Shown here one piece after another: positions 19,218-28,696 of a stretch of 64,000 nt of DNA (positions are counted from its first letter, which is position 1; every line of letters starts with the position of its first letter). Source of the DNA: Peristeroidobacter agariperforans (lineage in GTDB: Bacteria > Pseudomonadota > Gammaproteobacteria > Steroidobacterales > Steroidobacteraceae); the NCBI RefSeq assembly GCF_004138335.1, contig NZ_RYFW01000002.1:167501-231500 (forward strand). The letters run 5' to 3'. The notes below the pieces were generated by a model, which was not told the origin of the DNA, did not search any database, and was given only the letters and a program-made list of their open reading frames with translations. A program made the translations under genes and the position numbers.

Positions 19218-20388
19218 TCGTTCGATCGGCCGCTGCTGGGCCAGCCTGCCGTTGGCGCTCGCTGCTTGCAGCGCCGGCGCGGCCAACTGGGAAGTCGCGC
19301 CTCGCGTGCAGGCGGGCTATCGTTACAACGACAACTATCACCTCGAACAGCCAGGCGGCGAAGTGGAAGTGTCGGGCGGCGAAGCGGAGGTGGGTGTGAC
19401 CTTCAGGACGGTCGATCCGCGCACCAACTTCGAGATCACGCCGCGCATCAACTCGACGTACTTCCCGGACGAACGAGACGAGGACTCGACCGACTACTAC
19501 CTCAATGCCGGCTTCTCCGACATCACACCGCGTCGGCGCATCAACGTGCCGTTTCTGTATTCGCAGGAAGACGTGGTGGACAGCGAACTGCCGGACACCA
19601 GCGACGGCGGCGGCTTGGGCGAGCCGGACCAGGGCGACTCGGGCCGCTTCCTGGCCCGCAATCGCCGCGACTTCTTCCGGATCGCGCCTTCGTTCGGCTA
19701 CGACCTCTCGCAACGCTATCGCCTGGAACTGGATGCGCACTACCTGCAGGCCGACTTCGACAATCAGCTGCCTGGGGCGCAACAGGATTTCAGCGAATTC
19801 GGCGCAGGCGCAGGCTTCGGCTTCCTGACATCGCAGCGCTCGACTTTGTTCGTACGTGCCTTGGGCTTCCAGTACGACACCACGACCACGACCGACGCCT
19901 TTGGCGGCGAATTTGAATGGAATACACAGTACTCGGAGAACTCGCGGGCCTACATCCGGCTCGGCGCCCAGCAGACCAAGCCGGAGGACGGCGCGAGCGA
20001 CACCAACATCATCGCCGGCGCCGGCGGCCAGTGGTCGACCCAGCGTAACCGGCTGTTCCTGGACCTGACCCGCAGCGTCGGGCCGGTTGCGGCGGGAACC
20101 GTGGTGGAGCGTTATCAGTTGCGTCTGAGGGTCGATCATGACGTATCGCAACGCTTTGCCTTGCGCGCCGGCGCCCGCCTGTCCCAGGACGAAGAGACTC
20201 AGGATGGCACTTATCCCACGCGCAAGTACGCCATTGGCGAGCTGGGTTTCGAGTGGCGCTGGCTGCGGCAGTGGTCGCTCATCGGCAGCTACAACTATCG
20301 GTGGCAGGAGTACGAAGACGAGCCTTCCGATGCCGACGCCAGCGCCTTCCTGATTGGAATCGTGTACGAACCGAAACGCGCCCAATAA
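19204..20388 (+). CDS. outer-membrane beta-barrel protein of the EPS system
   Basis: The 394-aa product starts with a signal sequence (LPLALAACSAGAANWEV) and consists mostly of alternating short strands ending in aromatic residues, typical of an outer-membrane barrel (VQAGYRYNDNYHLEQ; FFRIAPSFGYDLSQRYRLE). Barrels of this kind sit beside OPX proteins in exosortase-type EPS loci and probably form the exit pore. An LAAC in the signal sequence could be a lipobox, but a barrel is more consistent. The TTG start overlaps the upstream gene, implying coupling. The sequence gives no enzymatic motif. Confidence 0.8.
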   Translation: MLCRNRSIGRCWASLPLALAACSAGAANWEVAPRVQAGYRYNDNYHLEQPGGEVEVSGGEAEVGVTFRTVDPRTNFEITPRINSTYFPDERDEDSTDYYLNAGFSDITPRRRINVPFLYSQEDVVDSELPDTSDGGGLGEPDQGDSGRFLARNRRDFFRIAPSFGYDLSQRYRLELDAHYLQADFDNQLPGAQQDFSEFGAGAGFGFLTSQRSTLFVRALGFQYDTTTTTDAFGGEFEWNTQYSENSRAYIRLGAQQTKPEDGASDTNIIAGAGGQWSTQRNRLFLDLTRSVGPVAAGTVVERYQLRLRVDHDVSQRFALRAGARLSQDEETQDGTYPTRKYAIGELGFEWRWLRQWSLIGSYNYRWQEYEDEPSDADASAFLIGIVYEPKRAQ

Positions 20389-20419
20389 GCCACGGCCACC
20401 TATTAGCCCAAAGCAGCGT

Positions 20420-22129
20420 ATGTCAGCCACCCCGAGTCAAATGCAAACGCCTCCGCCCCCTTATCCCGGCTATGAGCAGGAGAGTGCCGGTTTCAGCGAA
20501 TACCTCGGCATTCTGCGCAGACGGCGCAAGCTGCTGCTGGCGGTGGGGCTGCCCATCGTCGCCGTCGGTGCGACGCTCGCACTAGCCTTGCCCGACGTGT
20601 ATCGCTCCGAGGGCCAGATCGAGATCGAGGGCGCGCAGGCCGTCAAACAAAATCCCAACGCACTCGCGCAGGATCCGGAGGAATCGCCGTACGCCGATCA
20701 GTACGTGCGCAGCTTGAGCACGGTGGTGTTGAGCGATCGCAATCTCGCCAAGCTGCTGGCCGAGCATCAGCTCTACGACCACCAGGCCGACGATCCGGCA
20801 GGCGCGCTCAAAGATCTGCGTAGCGACATCAAAGTCGACATCGTGACCGTGCCGATTCTCGATCCGAACACCGGTCGCGAGCGCGACGTGGTGACGGCCT
20901 TCACTGTCGGCTACGACAACAAACAACCGCAGCGTGCACAGGAAGGCGCGGAGTGGCTGGTCAATGCGTTCCTCGCGGAGAATCGCAACGATCGTCAGCG
21001 CCAGGCGGGCGGCAGAGCGAAGTTCTTTGCAGGCGAAGCGGAGCGCATGCGCACGCATGTCGCACAGCTGGAAGGCAAGCTCGCGGCGTTCAAACAAAAG
21101 AACGCCGGCAAGTTGCCCGAGCTGAATGAAATGAACCTCAATGTGATGGATCGCACCGAGAACGACATCCAGAACGTCGAGTCGCAGATGCAGGCCCTGC
21201 GTCGTGAACGAGTGTACCTCGTGTCGCAACTCGCGCAGGCCCGTTCGGTGAGTCCGGAAGCGGGCAATCTGCGCGCGCTCGAGGATCAATATGCGCGCAT
21301 GAGCGTCCAATACGATCAGAGCCATCCCGATCTGATCATGCTGCGTCGTCAGATCGATCAGTTGAAAGCGGGCGGCTCGGGCGCCGGTCTGTCGCTGAAG
21401 GGGCAGCTGCAAACACAACGTTCCATCCTCGCCGAAGCTCGTCAGCGCTACAGCGAGAGTCATCCGGATGTCCAGCGCATCCAGCGCAATATCGAGGCAC
21501 TGGAAGCGCGCATCGCTTCAGGGGAGACCGCCGATGTCGGCACGGCGGTCGACTCGCCAATGGCCATGCAGCTGCAAACTCAGTTGAATGCTACGGACAC
21601 GCAGCTGGCGGCGTTGCAGGCCCGCGCGATGGAGTTGCGCACCAAGCTGACCGGCCTGGAAGGACGCATCGTCGCGGCGCCGGAAGTCGAGCGCGAATAT
21701 CAGGCGGTGACCCGCGATCTCGCGAGCGCACGCGCCAAGTACGACGAGCTGCTGAAGCGCCAGATGGATGCCGAAGTGAGCGAAGCCGCCATTGCCGGCG
21801 GCACCGCCGACAAGTTTCAGGTGAAGAGCTCGCCGAAGATTCCGGAAGAGCCGGCCAAGCCGGCACGCCTCGCCATCATGATCATTGCGCTGGTGCTGGG
21901 CGCGATTGCCTCGCTCACTGCTGTGATCCTGGCGCAGTTGATGGATGCGACGGTGCGTGGCGCGCGCGATATTCAAGACATTCTGGGCGTCACGCCGCTG
22001 ACCTCGGTGCCGGTCATCAAACATTCCGGCGCCAAGAAGCCCAAGCGAGGCGCGCCGGCGTATGCTGCTACAGCTGCCGCGGCCGTCGCGATTCTCGCGT
22101 TAGCGGTCGTTGTTAGATTCGTTGCCTGA
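20420..22129 (+). CDS. chain-length determinant protein (Wzz/GumC type)
   Basis: The 569-aa product has a Pro-rich N-terminus, a first membrane helix near residues 40-60 (LLLAVGLPIVAVGATLALAL) and a long periplasmic part with coiled coil (about 180-440, for example HPDVQRIQRNIEALEARIA). A second helix follows near LAIMIIALVLGAIASLTAVIL. A third hydrophobic stretch ends the chain, where Wzc would have its kinase. The kinase is instead the separate next gene. It regulates polymer length and couples polymerisation to export. The start at 20420 gives the usual N-terminus; a longer reading into the barrel gene is unlikely. Confidence 0.9.
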   Translation: MSATPSQMQTPPPPYPGYEQESAGFSEYLGILRRRRKLLLAVGLPIVAVGATLALALPDVYRSEGQIEIEGAQAVKQNPNALAQDPEESPYADQYVRSLSTVVLSDRNLAKLLAEHQLYDHQADDPAGALKDLRSDIKVDIVTVPILDPNTGRERDVVTAFTVGYDNKQPQRAQEGAEWLVNAFLAENRNDRQRQAGGRAKFFAGEAERMRTHVAQLEGKLAAFKQKNAGKLPELNEMNLNVMDRTENDIQNVESQMQALRRERVYLVSQLAQARSVSPEAGNLRALEDQYARMSVQYDQSHPDLIMLRRQIDQLKAGGSGAGLSLKGQLQTQRSILAEARQRYSESHPDVQRIQRNIEALEARIASGETADVGTAVDSPMAMQLQTQLNATDTQLAALQARAMELRTKLTGLEGRIVAAPEVEREYQAVTRDLASARAKYDELLKRQMDAEVSEAAIAGGTADKFQVKSSPKIPEEPAKPARLAIMIIALVLGAIASLTAVILAQLMDATVRGARDIQDILGVTPLTSVPVIKHSGAKKPKRGAPAYAATAAAAVAILALAVVVRFVA

Positions 22130-22168
22130 CCCGAGCAGGGTCCATCTGAAAGTTACGAGAGCACGCAA

Positions 22169-23014
22169 ATGAGCATTATCGAAGAGGCAGTGCGCAAGAC
22201 CGCGGAACGCTATCAACGCTCTGCGCCGCCGCCCGAGCAGGGGGCCGCTCGTCCCCGGCTGCGGCGCGTGCCGCCTCCTGCCACGGAGACGGCGAATGTA
22301 CGGCGCTTTCAGCCGGTCACGCTGGATCGCGCCCTGCTGGACGACAACAACATCATTTCCGGGATGAGCGATCCGGGCGCGCTGCGTGCCTACAAGATTC
22401 TGCGCACCCGGTTGTTACGCAGGCTCGAAGCCAATCAGTGGCGTTCGTTCGCCGTGACCGGCGCGACTCCCGGTGAAGGCAAGACATTGACCTCGATCAA
22501 TCTGGCCATGGCGCTGGCGCAGGACTCGAACACCTGGGTGTTCCTGGTCGATCTGGATCTGCAACGTCCCAAAGTCGCCAGCTACCTGGGACTCAACAAC
22601 AGCCTGGGCGAGCGCGGCCTGACCGATTTTCTGCTCGGCGATGCGACGTTCGAGCAGATCGTCTACTCGCCCACCGGCATGGATCGTCTCGCCGTCGTGC
22701 CGAATTTCCAGACGGTCGCGAACGCGTCGGAGCTGCTCACCTCGCCGCGCATGGACGAGCTGGTGCAGGGGCTCGAGGCGGAGATGCCACGGCGGATCGT
22801 GATATTCGACATGCCGCCGGTGCTGGCGTCCGACGACGTGCTGGCATTCTCGCCGCAGGTCGATGGCATGTTGATGGTGGTCGGCGAAGGCTACACCAGT
22901 CGCGACGCTCTCAAGAGCGCCAAGGCGCTGCTGCAGGAAATGAATTTGCTGGGCGTGGTGTTGAATCGATCCGAGTCGCAGGACCAGGGGGCGTATTACT
23001 CATACGCCCGCTGA
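22169..23014 (+). CDS. BY-kinase-like tyrosine autokinase
   Basis: The 281-aa product has the bacterial tyrosine kinase P-loop motifs: Walker A GATPGEGKT (98-106), Walker A' VDLDLQRP (127-134) and Walker B VIFDMPP (211-217). The C-terminus GAYYSYAR offers three tyrosines (276, 277, 279) for autophosphorylation. It lies 39 bases after the Wzz-like gene and probably acts with its C-terminal helix, as in split CpsC/CpsD systems. Cycles of phosphorylation control polymer assembly. Its last 15 bases overlap the 3' end of the converging acetyltransferase gene. Confidence 0.9.
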   Translation: MSIIEEAVRKTAERYQRSAPPPEQGAARPRLRRVPPPATETANVRRFQPVTLDRALLDDNNIISGMSDPGALRAYKILRTRLLRRLEANQWRSFAVTGATPGEGKTLTSINLAMALAQDSNTWVFLVDLDLQRPKVASYLGLNNSLGERGLTDFLLGDATFEQIVYSPTGMDRLAVVPNFQTVANASELLTSPRMDELVQGLEAEMPRRIVIFDMPPVLASDDVLAFSPQVDGMLMVVGEGYTSRDALKSAKALLQEMNLLGVVLNRSESQDQGAYYSYAR

Positions 23015-23623
23015 TTCGTCTTCGTTCGTCGGCCGGTTGCCCGCATAAGAAATGATCTTGAAGCCCGGGTCCAGCACGGCAATCGCGTTGTCCGGCAGAT
23101 CCTTGTGGATCACGGCATTCGCGCCGACCTTGACGTTGTTGCCGATGGCGATCTTGCCGAACAGGCGGGCGCCTGGCGCGATATAAACATTGTCGCCGAT
23201 CGTCGGCGCGCCGCGTTTTGCTCCACTGCCGGAGACGCCGATCGTGATCCCCTGAGACAGGTTGCAGTCGCGGCCGATCACCGCGATCGGCGACACGGTG
23301 ATGCCGCCGTAATGGCCGATATAAAGACCCGGCCCGATCTGAGCGGTGCGCGGAATCTCGATCCCCCACAAAGCTTGCACGAAAAAATCCAGGATCACGT
23401 AGAGCGGATCGAGCAGGATGCGCAGCGCTTTGGGCCGACTGCGGCTCCATTGCCCGAACCGCAACACCAGCACCGCGTGCACGCCGGGAGAGCGAATGCA
23501 GCTGAGCAGGCGTTGCAACGTGCTGCCTGAGGTCATTGCATAACGACGCCGCAAATCGGCGCGCAATGGACTTTCCGCCCGCCGCGAACGCTTGGCGGGC
23601 AATACCGAGCTGGGTGAATTCAT
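23000..23623 (-). CDS. serine-acetyltransferase-like (hexapeptide repeat) acyltransferase
   Basis: The 207-aa product has the left-handed beta-helix of hexapeptide acyltransferases. The CysE-type segment is visible as IGPGLYIGHYGGITVSP, LSQGITIGVSGSG, GDNVYIAPGARLFG and IGNNVKVGANAVI. It is too different from CysE at the N-terminus to claim serine as substrate. In EPS loci these proteins commonly acetylate a sugar. It is the last gene of a minus-strand operon and overlaps the upstream gene by 4 bases. Confidence 0.85.
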   Translation of the reverse strand: MNSPSSVLPAKRSRRAESPLRADLRRRYAMTSGSTLQRLLSCIRSPGVHAVLVLRFGQWSRSRPKALRILLDPLYVILDFFVQALWGIEIPRTAQIGPGLYIGHYGGITVSPIAVIGRDCNLSQGITIGVSGSGAKRGAPTIGDNVYIAPGARLFGKIAIGNNVKVGANAVIHKDLPDNAIAVLDPGFKIISYAGNRPTNEDESAGV

Positions 23624-24624
23624 GTCGATGTTCTGATGTTCGTAGATTCAGATACTGCAGCCACCGGTTCGACCGGCGGACGCACCCCCGTGCGGGCCGC
23701 AAGCATCAACCACCAAGGGAACCATACAACTATCTGCAAGGCGCGTGCCGCCAGCGAAACCGCGAGCGCGTCCGCCGGTTTCACACCTCCCAGGGCCATG
23801 ATCGCGATGAAGATGCCTTCGTAGACACCGATGCCATCCAGCGAAACAGGCAAGCGCGAGACCAGGATGGCCAGCGGTACGGCAGCGAATATGAATGCGG
23901 GACTGAACGGGACTTCCAGCGCCCGCGCGACCAAGCCGTAACAAATGATCACGAGGATGTGCTCGGCCAGCGTCAGCGCCGAGAATGCAGCGATCCGGGG
24001 TCGATCCGACGCCAGCGAAACGTAGGCTTCGTGCAGGCGTTCGAGCAGGCGCACCGCTTTGCTGTCCCTGAAGCGGGCAGGCACCAGCCGCAGCACCGAG
24101 CTCAGCGCATGATCGCTGAATGAAAACACCAGGATGGTGATTGCTCCGAGCAGGCCGGCCACGCCGAGCGCGAGCGCATAGTCGTAGGCCCTGTCATGCG
24201 GCAGCATCGCTCGCAGCAGGATCAAACTGGCCACGGCAGTCAGCAGCGCGATGATGAAGCCGATGCCACGCTCCACGAGAATCGTCGCCAGCGTGTCGTC
24301 GACGCGCACACCGAAACGACGCACGAGCATGACGCGAATGCCATCGGCGCCGACCGTGCTCGGCAGCGCCAGGCCCCACATCATGGCGCTACAGTAGACC
24401 ATCAACTTGTGGGCAAGCGAGATGCTGTAGCCCCGTATCGCCAGCAGCAAGCCCCATTTGTAGCTCATCAGCACGCGATCCAGCAGAAAGGCCAGCAGCG
24501 CGATGCCGGCCCACAAAGGATCGCAGTTGCCCAAGGTCGCGAGCACCGAGCTTACATCCACCACATAGATCAACAGCAGCGCGCACAACAGCAGCGTGAC
24601 AGTGATCCGCAGCCACGTTTTCAT
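23620..24624 (-). CDS. lysylphosphatidylglycerol-synthase-type integral membrane protein
   Basis: The 334-aa product has about eight membrane helices and the family motifs PSTVGADGIRVMLVRRFG and VSLDGIGVYEGIF, characteristic of the AglD/MprF-N-terminal (formerly UPF0104) family. Members are proposed to flip or transfer lipid-linked groups. In EPS loci the exact job is unknown. It lies 12 bases downstream of the asparagine-synthase-like gene and overlaps the acetyltransferase (ATGA), so the operon order is GT4, amidotransferase, membrane protein, acetyltransferase. Confidence 0.8.
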   Translation of the reverse strand: MKTWLRITVTLLLCALLLIYVVDVSSVLATLGNCDPLWAGIALLAFLLDRVLMSYKWGLLLAIRGYSISLAHKLMVYCSAMMWGLALPSTVGADGIRVMLVRRFGVRVDDTLATILVERGIGFIIALLTAVASLILLRAMLPHDRAYDYALALGVAGLLGAITILVFSFSDHALSSVLRLVPARFRDSKAVRLLERLHEAYVSLASDRPRIAAFSALTLAEHILVIICYGLVARALEVPFSPAFIFAAVPLAILVSRLPVSLDGIGVYEGIFIAIMALGGVKPADALAVSLAARALQIVVWFPWWLMLAARTGVRPPVEPVAAVSESTNIRTST

Positions 24625-24636
24625 CTTATGAGCGGC

Positions 24637-26583
24637 TCAGCTGGCGCGGCGCGCGCCGTGTTCGTCGGCCGCCAGCTCGCGACGCAAGTCTTCCTTGGAC
24701 TGGCCCAGGATGGACATGCGATACCAGACTTCCGCGTTGATCAGCAGCCACAGCCGGTTGCCGTGATCCGCGCGCTTGGCGAGATGTTCGTCGACGAGTT
24801 GCGCAATAGCCTGACGATCGAGCACGCGGTCCTGTACCAGCTGCGATTGCCTCAGGCAGGACTGGTACAGACGCGTGTATTCGGTTTGCAGCAGATAGGG
24901 CAGGGCGGAGGAGAACCCCTGCTTGGGACGATCCAGAATCTCTGGAGGCAGGTAGCGCGCTGCGAGTTTGCGTTGGATATAACGCAAAGTGCCGCCGCGC
25001 ACTTTCATGGACGCTGGCAGTCGTGCCGCGAAGCTCGCCAGCTCGTGATCCATGAACGGGCTGCGCGCCTCCAGCCCGTGCGCCATGCAGATCCGGTCGG
25101 TGATCATCACCGGATGATTGGGCAGCCGCACCAGGCTGTCGGCGTAGAGCATGCGATCCAGCTCGCCGCCTTCGGACTCTTCGTACGGGCGGCGGATGGC
25201 GGCTTCCGCATCCAGCTCCGACCAGCGGTGCTGGACATCGCGTGCATACAGCTGACGCCGCCGCTCCGGATCGAAATAGAAATAGTTGAGGCTTGCCGCG
25301 TAGCGCGCACTGCCGGAATGAAACGAAAGATGGTGCAGCCAGCGCAGCTGATGGCCCAGGCTCTTGTACCAACCGGCCTCCGGGATCATCGCCATCGCGG
25401 GCGCCAGCACCTTGCGACGCAGGCCTTCCGGCAAGCGGCCGTAGCGGGCGGCGTAGAGGTTGCCGTAATAGCGATCGTAGCCGCCGAACAACTCATCGCC
25501 GCCATCGCCGCCGATGACGACCTTCACGTGCTGTCGGGTGAACTTCGCGAGCAGCCACGTACACAGTGACAGCGGATCCGAGGGCTCATCGAGTGCCCAC
25601 ACCAGATCCGGCAGATGCGCGGCGATCTCGGGTAGCACGCGCTCTTCGTGATGTTCGGTGGCGAACAGATTCGCCACGGCGCGGGCAGCGGGCGCTTCAT
25701 CGAAGCGCTGATAGCGCAGGCCCATAGTGAAGGTCGGCAGCTTCGTTACCTTCAGATCGCGCGACAACATTGCCACCAGCAAGCTCGAATCCATGCCGCC
25801 GCTCAGGAACGCGCCGACCGGCACATCGCTCTCCATGTGCAGTCGAAGGGTCTCCTGCAGTTTGGCTTGCAACTCATCGAGCAGATGCTCTTCGTTGCCC
25901 GCGAGCTTCGGACTCTGCTGGAGGCGCCAGTAGCGGCGGATCTGTGGGGCGCCCCCTGGTTGGATCGTGAGCAGGTGACCCGGCGGCAGCTTGTGAATGC
26001 CCTGATACATGGTCAGCGGCGCATCGATGAGGCGCAGCGCCAGATATTGATCGAGCGCGGCCAGATTCATCCGCTGACGGCGCCGGTCCAGTGCCCGCAG
26101 TGCCTTGATCTCGGACGCGAACGCGAAGCCTTGCTCGCCGGCGCAATAGAACAGCGGCTTCTGTCCCAGGTGATCGCGGGCAGCCAGCAGGCGTTTGCGT
26201 TTGGTATCCCACAAGGCGAACGAGAACATGCCGCGCAGGTGATCGAGCAGTTGGTCGCCGTGACGTTCATACAGGCCGAGAATGACTTCGCAGTCGCTGT
26301 TCGTAAGAAAGCGATGGCCGTCCTGTTCGAGGCGGGCACGCAGCTCGCGATAGTTGTAGATCTCGCCATTGCAAACGAGGACCAGCGAGCGGTCCTCGTT
26401 GTACAAAGGTTGCCGCCCGCCGGCCAGATCGATGATGGACAGCCGGCGATGCCCCAGCGTCACATACGCGTCGTGATGAATTCCTTCGCCATCCGGCCCC
26501 CGATGCTCGAGCGCGCCGAGCATTCGCTTGAGCGGCTGCTCGCGTTGCGGGTCGGGACTGATGATGCCGGCTATGCCACACAT
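24637..26583 (-). CDS. asnB: asparagine-synthase-like amidotransferase
   Basis: The 648-aa product has an N-terminal class II glutaminase domain starting MCGIAGI with nucleophile Cys2 and the conserved EHRGPDGEG. The synthetase domain has the PP-loop AFLSGGMDSSLL and GGDGGDELFGGYDRYYG. It matches glutamine-hydrolysing asparagine synthase. Divergent members found in EPS loci are thought to amidate a sugar carboxyl rather than make asparagine, which would fit the uronic acid predicted from the dehydrogenase (inference). It follows a GT4 gene by 22 bases and precedes a membrane protein by 12. Confidence 0.92.
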   Translation of the reverse strand: MCGIAGIISPDPQREQPLKRMLGALEHRGPDGEGIHHDAYVTLGHRRLSIIDLAGGRQPLYNEDRSLVLVCNGEIYNYRELRARLEQDGHRFLTNSDCEVILGLYERHGDQLLDHLRGMFSFALWDTKRKRLLAARDHLGQKPLFYCAGEQGFAFASEIKALRALDRRRQRMNLAALDQYLALRLIDAPLTMYQGIHKLPPGHLLTIQPGGAPQIRRYWRLQQSPKLAGNEEHLLDELQAKLQETLRLHMESDVPVGAFLSGGMDSSLLVAMLSRDLKVTKLPTFTMGLRYQRFDEAPAARAVANLFATEHHEERVLPEIAAHLPDLVWALDEPSDPLSLCTWLLAKFTRQHVKVVIGGDGGDELFGGYDRYYGNLYAARYGRLPEGLRRKVLAPAMAMIPEAGWYKSLGHQLRWLHHLSFHSGSARYAASLNYFYFDPERRRQLYARDVQHRWSELDAEAAIRRPYEESEGGELDRMLYADSLVRLPNHPVMITDRICMAHGLEARSPFMDHELASFAARLPASMKVRGGTLRYIQRKLAARYLPPEILDRPKQGFSSALPYLLQTEYTRLYQSCLRQSQLVQDRVLDRQAIAQLVDEHLAKRADHGNRLWLLINAEVWYRMSILGQSKEDLRRELAADEHGARRAS

Positions 26584-26605
26584 GTTCTGGAAGTGGGTCT
26601 ACGAA

Positions 26606-27793
26606 TTAGGAAGACGGCGACGTGAGGCCCTTCGGCGTTCCGGCGCGACGTTCGATGGCAGCCTCGAAGATGGACTCATACCGGGCAGCGCAGGTATCGA
26701 TGAAATAGTTCTCGACCAGTTGCCTGTTGTGGCGGCCCTGGCGCTCACGCGCTTCATGATCCCGGTGCAGCTCGATGAGCGCGCGTACGAACGCTTCCTG
26801 ATCGTTGAGCTTTACCACGTGACCGGTCTCGCCGGTCACCAGGAAATCTGTCTGCCCGCCGCGGTCGTAACAGAGCACGGGCAATCCGAAAGCCATTGCC
26901 TCCAGGAACACCAGGCCGAAGCCCTCGTGCTGACTTGCCGTCACGAACGCATCGGCGACCGACAGCGCGGCATATTTCTCCGCATCCGACACTTGCCCGA
27001 GCATGTGCACTCGATTGCGCACGCCCAGTTCGGTCGCGCGCTGTTCGACAGCCGGCGCATCCGGGCCGTCGCCGACGATGACGAGGTGCGCATTGGCAAT
27101 ATCGCTGGCGGCGAAATTATCGATCAGCTGTACCGTCGCTTTGCGCGCCACGAGCCGACCGATGGTGATCATTACAAAGGCGTCGGGCGGCAGGCCGAGG
27201 TCTTGGCGTGAGGCGGCGCTCACCGAGGGCGGCCGATCGATCCCGAGCGGAATCAGCTCGACCGGCCGGCGTACGCCATAGAGCTCGGTCACGTGACGCA
27301 CGGTGTCGCGCGATTGACCGACCACATCGTCAGCGGCGCGCAGCATCCAACGCACGGCAGCTCGTAGCGGCGCGTGCAGGTGTGGCGAACTGCCCTTGCT
27401 GGGATCGAACAAGTCGCCACCGTGCACGGACAAAACATTGGGCACGTCGTGCCAGCGCGCCAGGGCATGGCCGAGCGGACCGGTCGGAACGACGAAGTGG
27501 GTATTGATCACGTCGAAGTCATTCCTGTTGAAGCGCAGGCCGCGGAGAAATCCCGTCGGCAGATAAGCAGCCATGGACGGGAAATTCGCCACTGCCAGCT
27601 CGCGACGAAAGAACACGGGAACTCGCAACACGCGTACGCCGCCGTCGCGATCGTCGGAGAGTAGTCCTCCAGCGCGCGAAGTGAGTACTGTCACTTCGTG
27701 ACGACGGGCGAGCTGCCGCGCGAGCGCGGCCATGACCACTCCGCCGCCGCCGCCCAGCGGCGGATATTCGTAATTGCAAAAAAGGATGCGCAT
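26606..27793 (-). CDS. GT4-family glycosyltransferase
   Basis: The 395-aa product begins with a typical acceptor-domain motif, CNYEYPPLGGGGGVV. It has the donor-binding region of GT4 enzymes: SQHEGFGLVFLEAMAFGLPVL (EX7E pattern). The segment TIGRLVARKATVQLI lies at the domain junction. It is first in the minus-strand operon with asnB. A GG-N10-GC element on this strand (27822-27809) would give a leader of only four bases and so is doubtful. Substrates are unknown. Confidence 0.9.
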   Translation of the reverse strand: MRILFCNYEYPPLGGGGGVVMAALARQLARRHEVTVLTSRAGGLLSDDRDGGVRVLRVPVFFRRELAVANFPSMAAYLPTGFLRGLRFNRNDFDVINTHFVVPTGPLGHALARWHDVPNVLSVHGGDLFDPSKGSSPHLHAPLRAAVRWMLRAADDVVGQSRDTVRHVTELYGVRRPVELIPLGIDRPPSVSAASRQDLGLPPDAFVMITIGRLVARKATVQLIDNFAASDIANAHLVIVGDGPDAPAVEQRATELGVRNRVHMLGQVSDAEKYAALSVADAFVTASQHEGFGLVFLEAMAFGLPVLCYDRGGQTDFLVTGETGHVVKLNDQEAFVRALIELHRDHEARERQGRHNRQLVENYFIDTCAARYESIFEAAIERRAGTPKGLTSPSS

Positions 27794-27926
27794 GGTTCGA
27801 ACAGAGGAGCAAGTTCCATGCCGCTGTCGCAGCGTGCAATTCCGTCAATTCGCGCGGAACTAATCGCGTGGGCGCCGTATTTAGCCGAATGACCTCACGG
27901 TCAGAATTTTCTGGGGATCTCGGATC

Positions 27927-28688
27927 ATGAGTGCTCAGCCCATCGTTACCGAACGCGCGGTGTCGCAACGTCGTGTCATGGCGGCGCGCCTGGAGCCATT
28001 CGACTCCTACTGGCAGGCGCCTGCCAATATCGAAGCCGGTTACAGCTCGTTCGCGGCCTATTACCGCGCCAATTACCTGCCGCACCTGCCGGCGGACAAG
28101 TCCGCAAAAATTCTGGTTGTGAGCTGCGGGCCGGGCTATCTAGTCAATGTGTTAGCGCAATCGGGCTACCAGAACGTGATCGGCATCGATTCCGACCCGG
28201 CCAAGGTCGAGCATGCGCGCCGTCGCAACCTGCCGTGCGAAGCGGCGGAAGCCTTTCCCTATCTCGAGAAGTGCCGCGGCGAGTTCGACGTAATCATTCC
28301 GGAGCAGGAGCTGAATCATCTGACTCACGAGGAGACGATCGAATTCCTGCAGTTGTGTCACGCCGCCCTGCGGCCGGGTGGTCGCACGATCGTCTATGCG
28401 ATGAACGGCGCCAATCCGTTCGTCGGCGCTGAAAACCTTGCGCACAACATTGACCATTTTTACATCGTCACGGAATACAGCCTGGGCCAGCTGTTGCAGC
28501 TCGGCGGCTTCAAGGACATCAAGCCGTTCGCGCTGAAGCTGTATGTGTTCTGGAAGAATCCGTTGAACTATGTCGGGCTGGCCGTGACCGGCGTGCTGGA
28601 GCTCGGCATGAAGATTCTGTTCCGGATGTACGGCAAGAAGGTGAGCGTGCTGAGCAAGAAAGTCGCTGCGGTCGCGATCCGCAGCTGA
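27927..28688 (+). CDS. class I SAM-dependent methyltransferase
   Basis: The 253-aa product has the SAM-binding motif I ILVVSCGPGYLVNVLAQSG, motif II IDSDPAKVEHAR and a motif IV region FDVIIPEQELNHL. The chain ends with a basic hydrophobic tail (NPLNYVGLAVTGVLELGMKIL, then KKVSVLSKK) that could bind the membrane. It may methylate a sugar or lipid intermediate of the EPS pathway. It is a single gene, divergent from the GT4 at 27793 and converging on the kinase gene with 8 bases between stops. Confidence 0.82.
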   Translation: MSAQPIVTERAVSQRRVMAARLEPFDSYWQAPANIEAGYSSFAAYYRANYLPHLPADKSAKILVVSCGPGYLVNVLAQSGYQNVIGIDSDPAKVEHARRRNLPCEAAEAFPYLEKCRGEFDVIIPEQELNHLTHEETIEFLQLCHAALRPGGRTIVYAMNGANPFVGAENLAHNIDHFYIVTEYSLGQLLQLGGFKDIKPFALKLYVFWKNPLNYVGLAVTGVLELGMKILFRMYGKKVSVLSKKVAAVAIRS

Positions 28689-28696
28689 GCGGACAA

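Noticed and set aside
27809-27822. A minus-strand GG-N10-GC element (CGGCATGGAACTTGCT) before the GT4 gene
   Set aside because: It resembles sigma-54 sites, but the start would fall only 4 bases before the ATG, leaving no room for a ribosome site.
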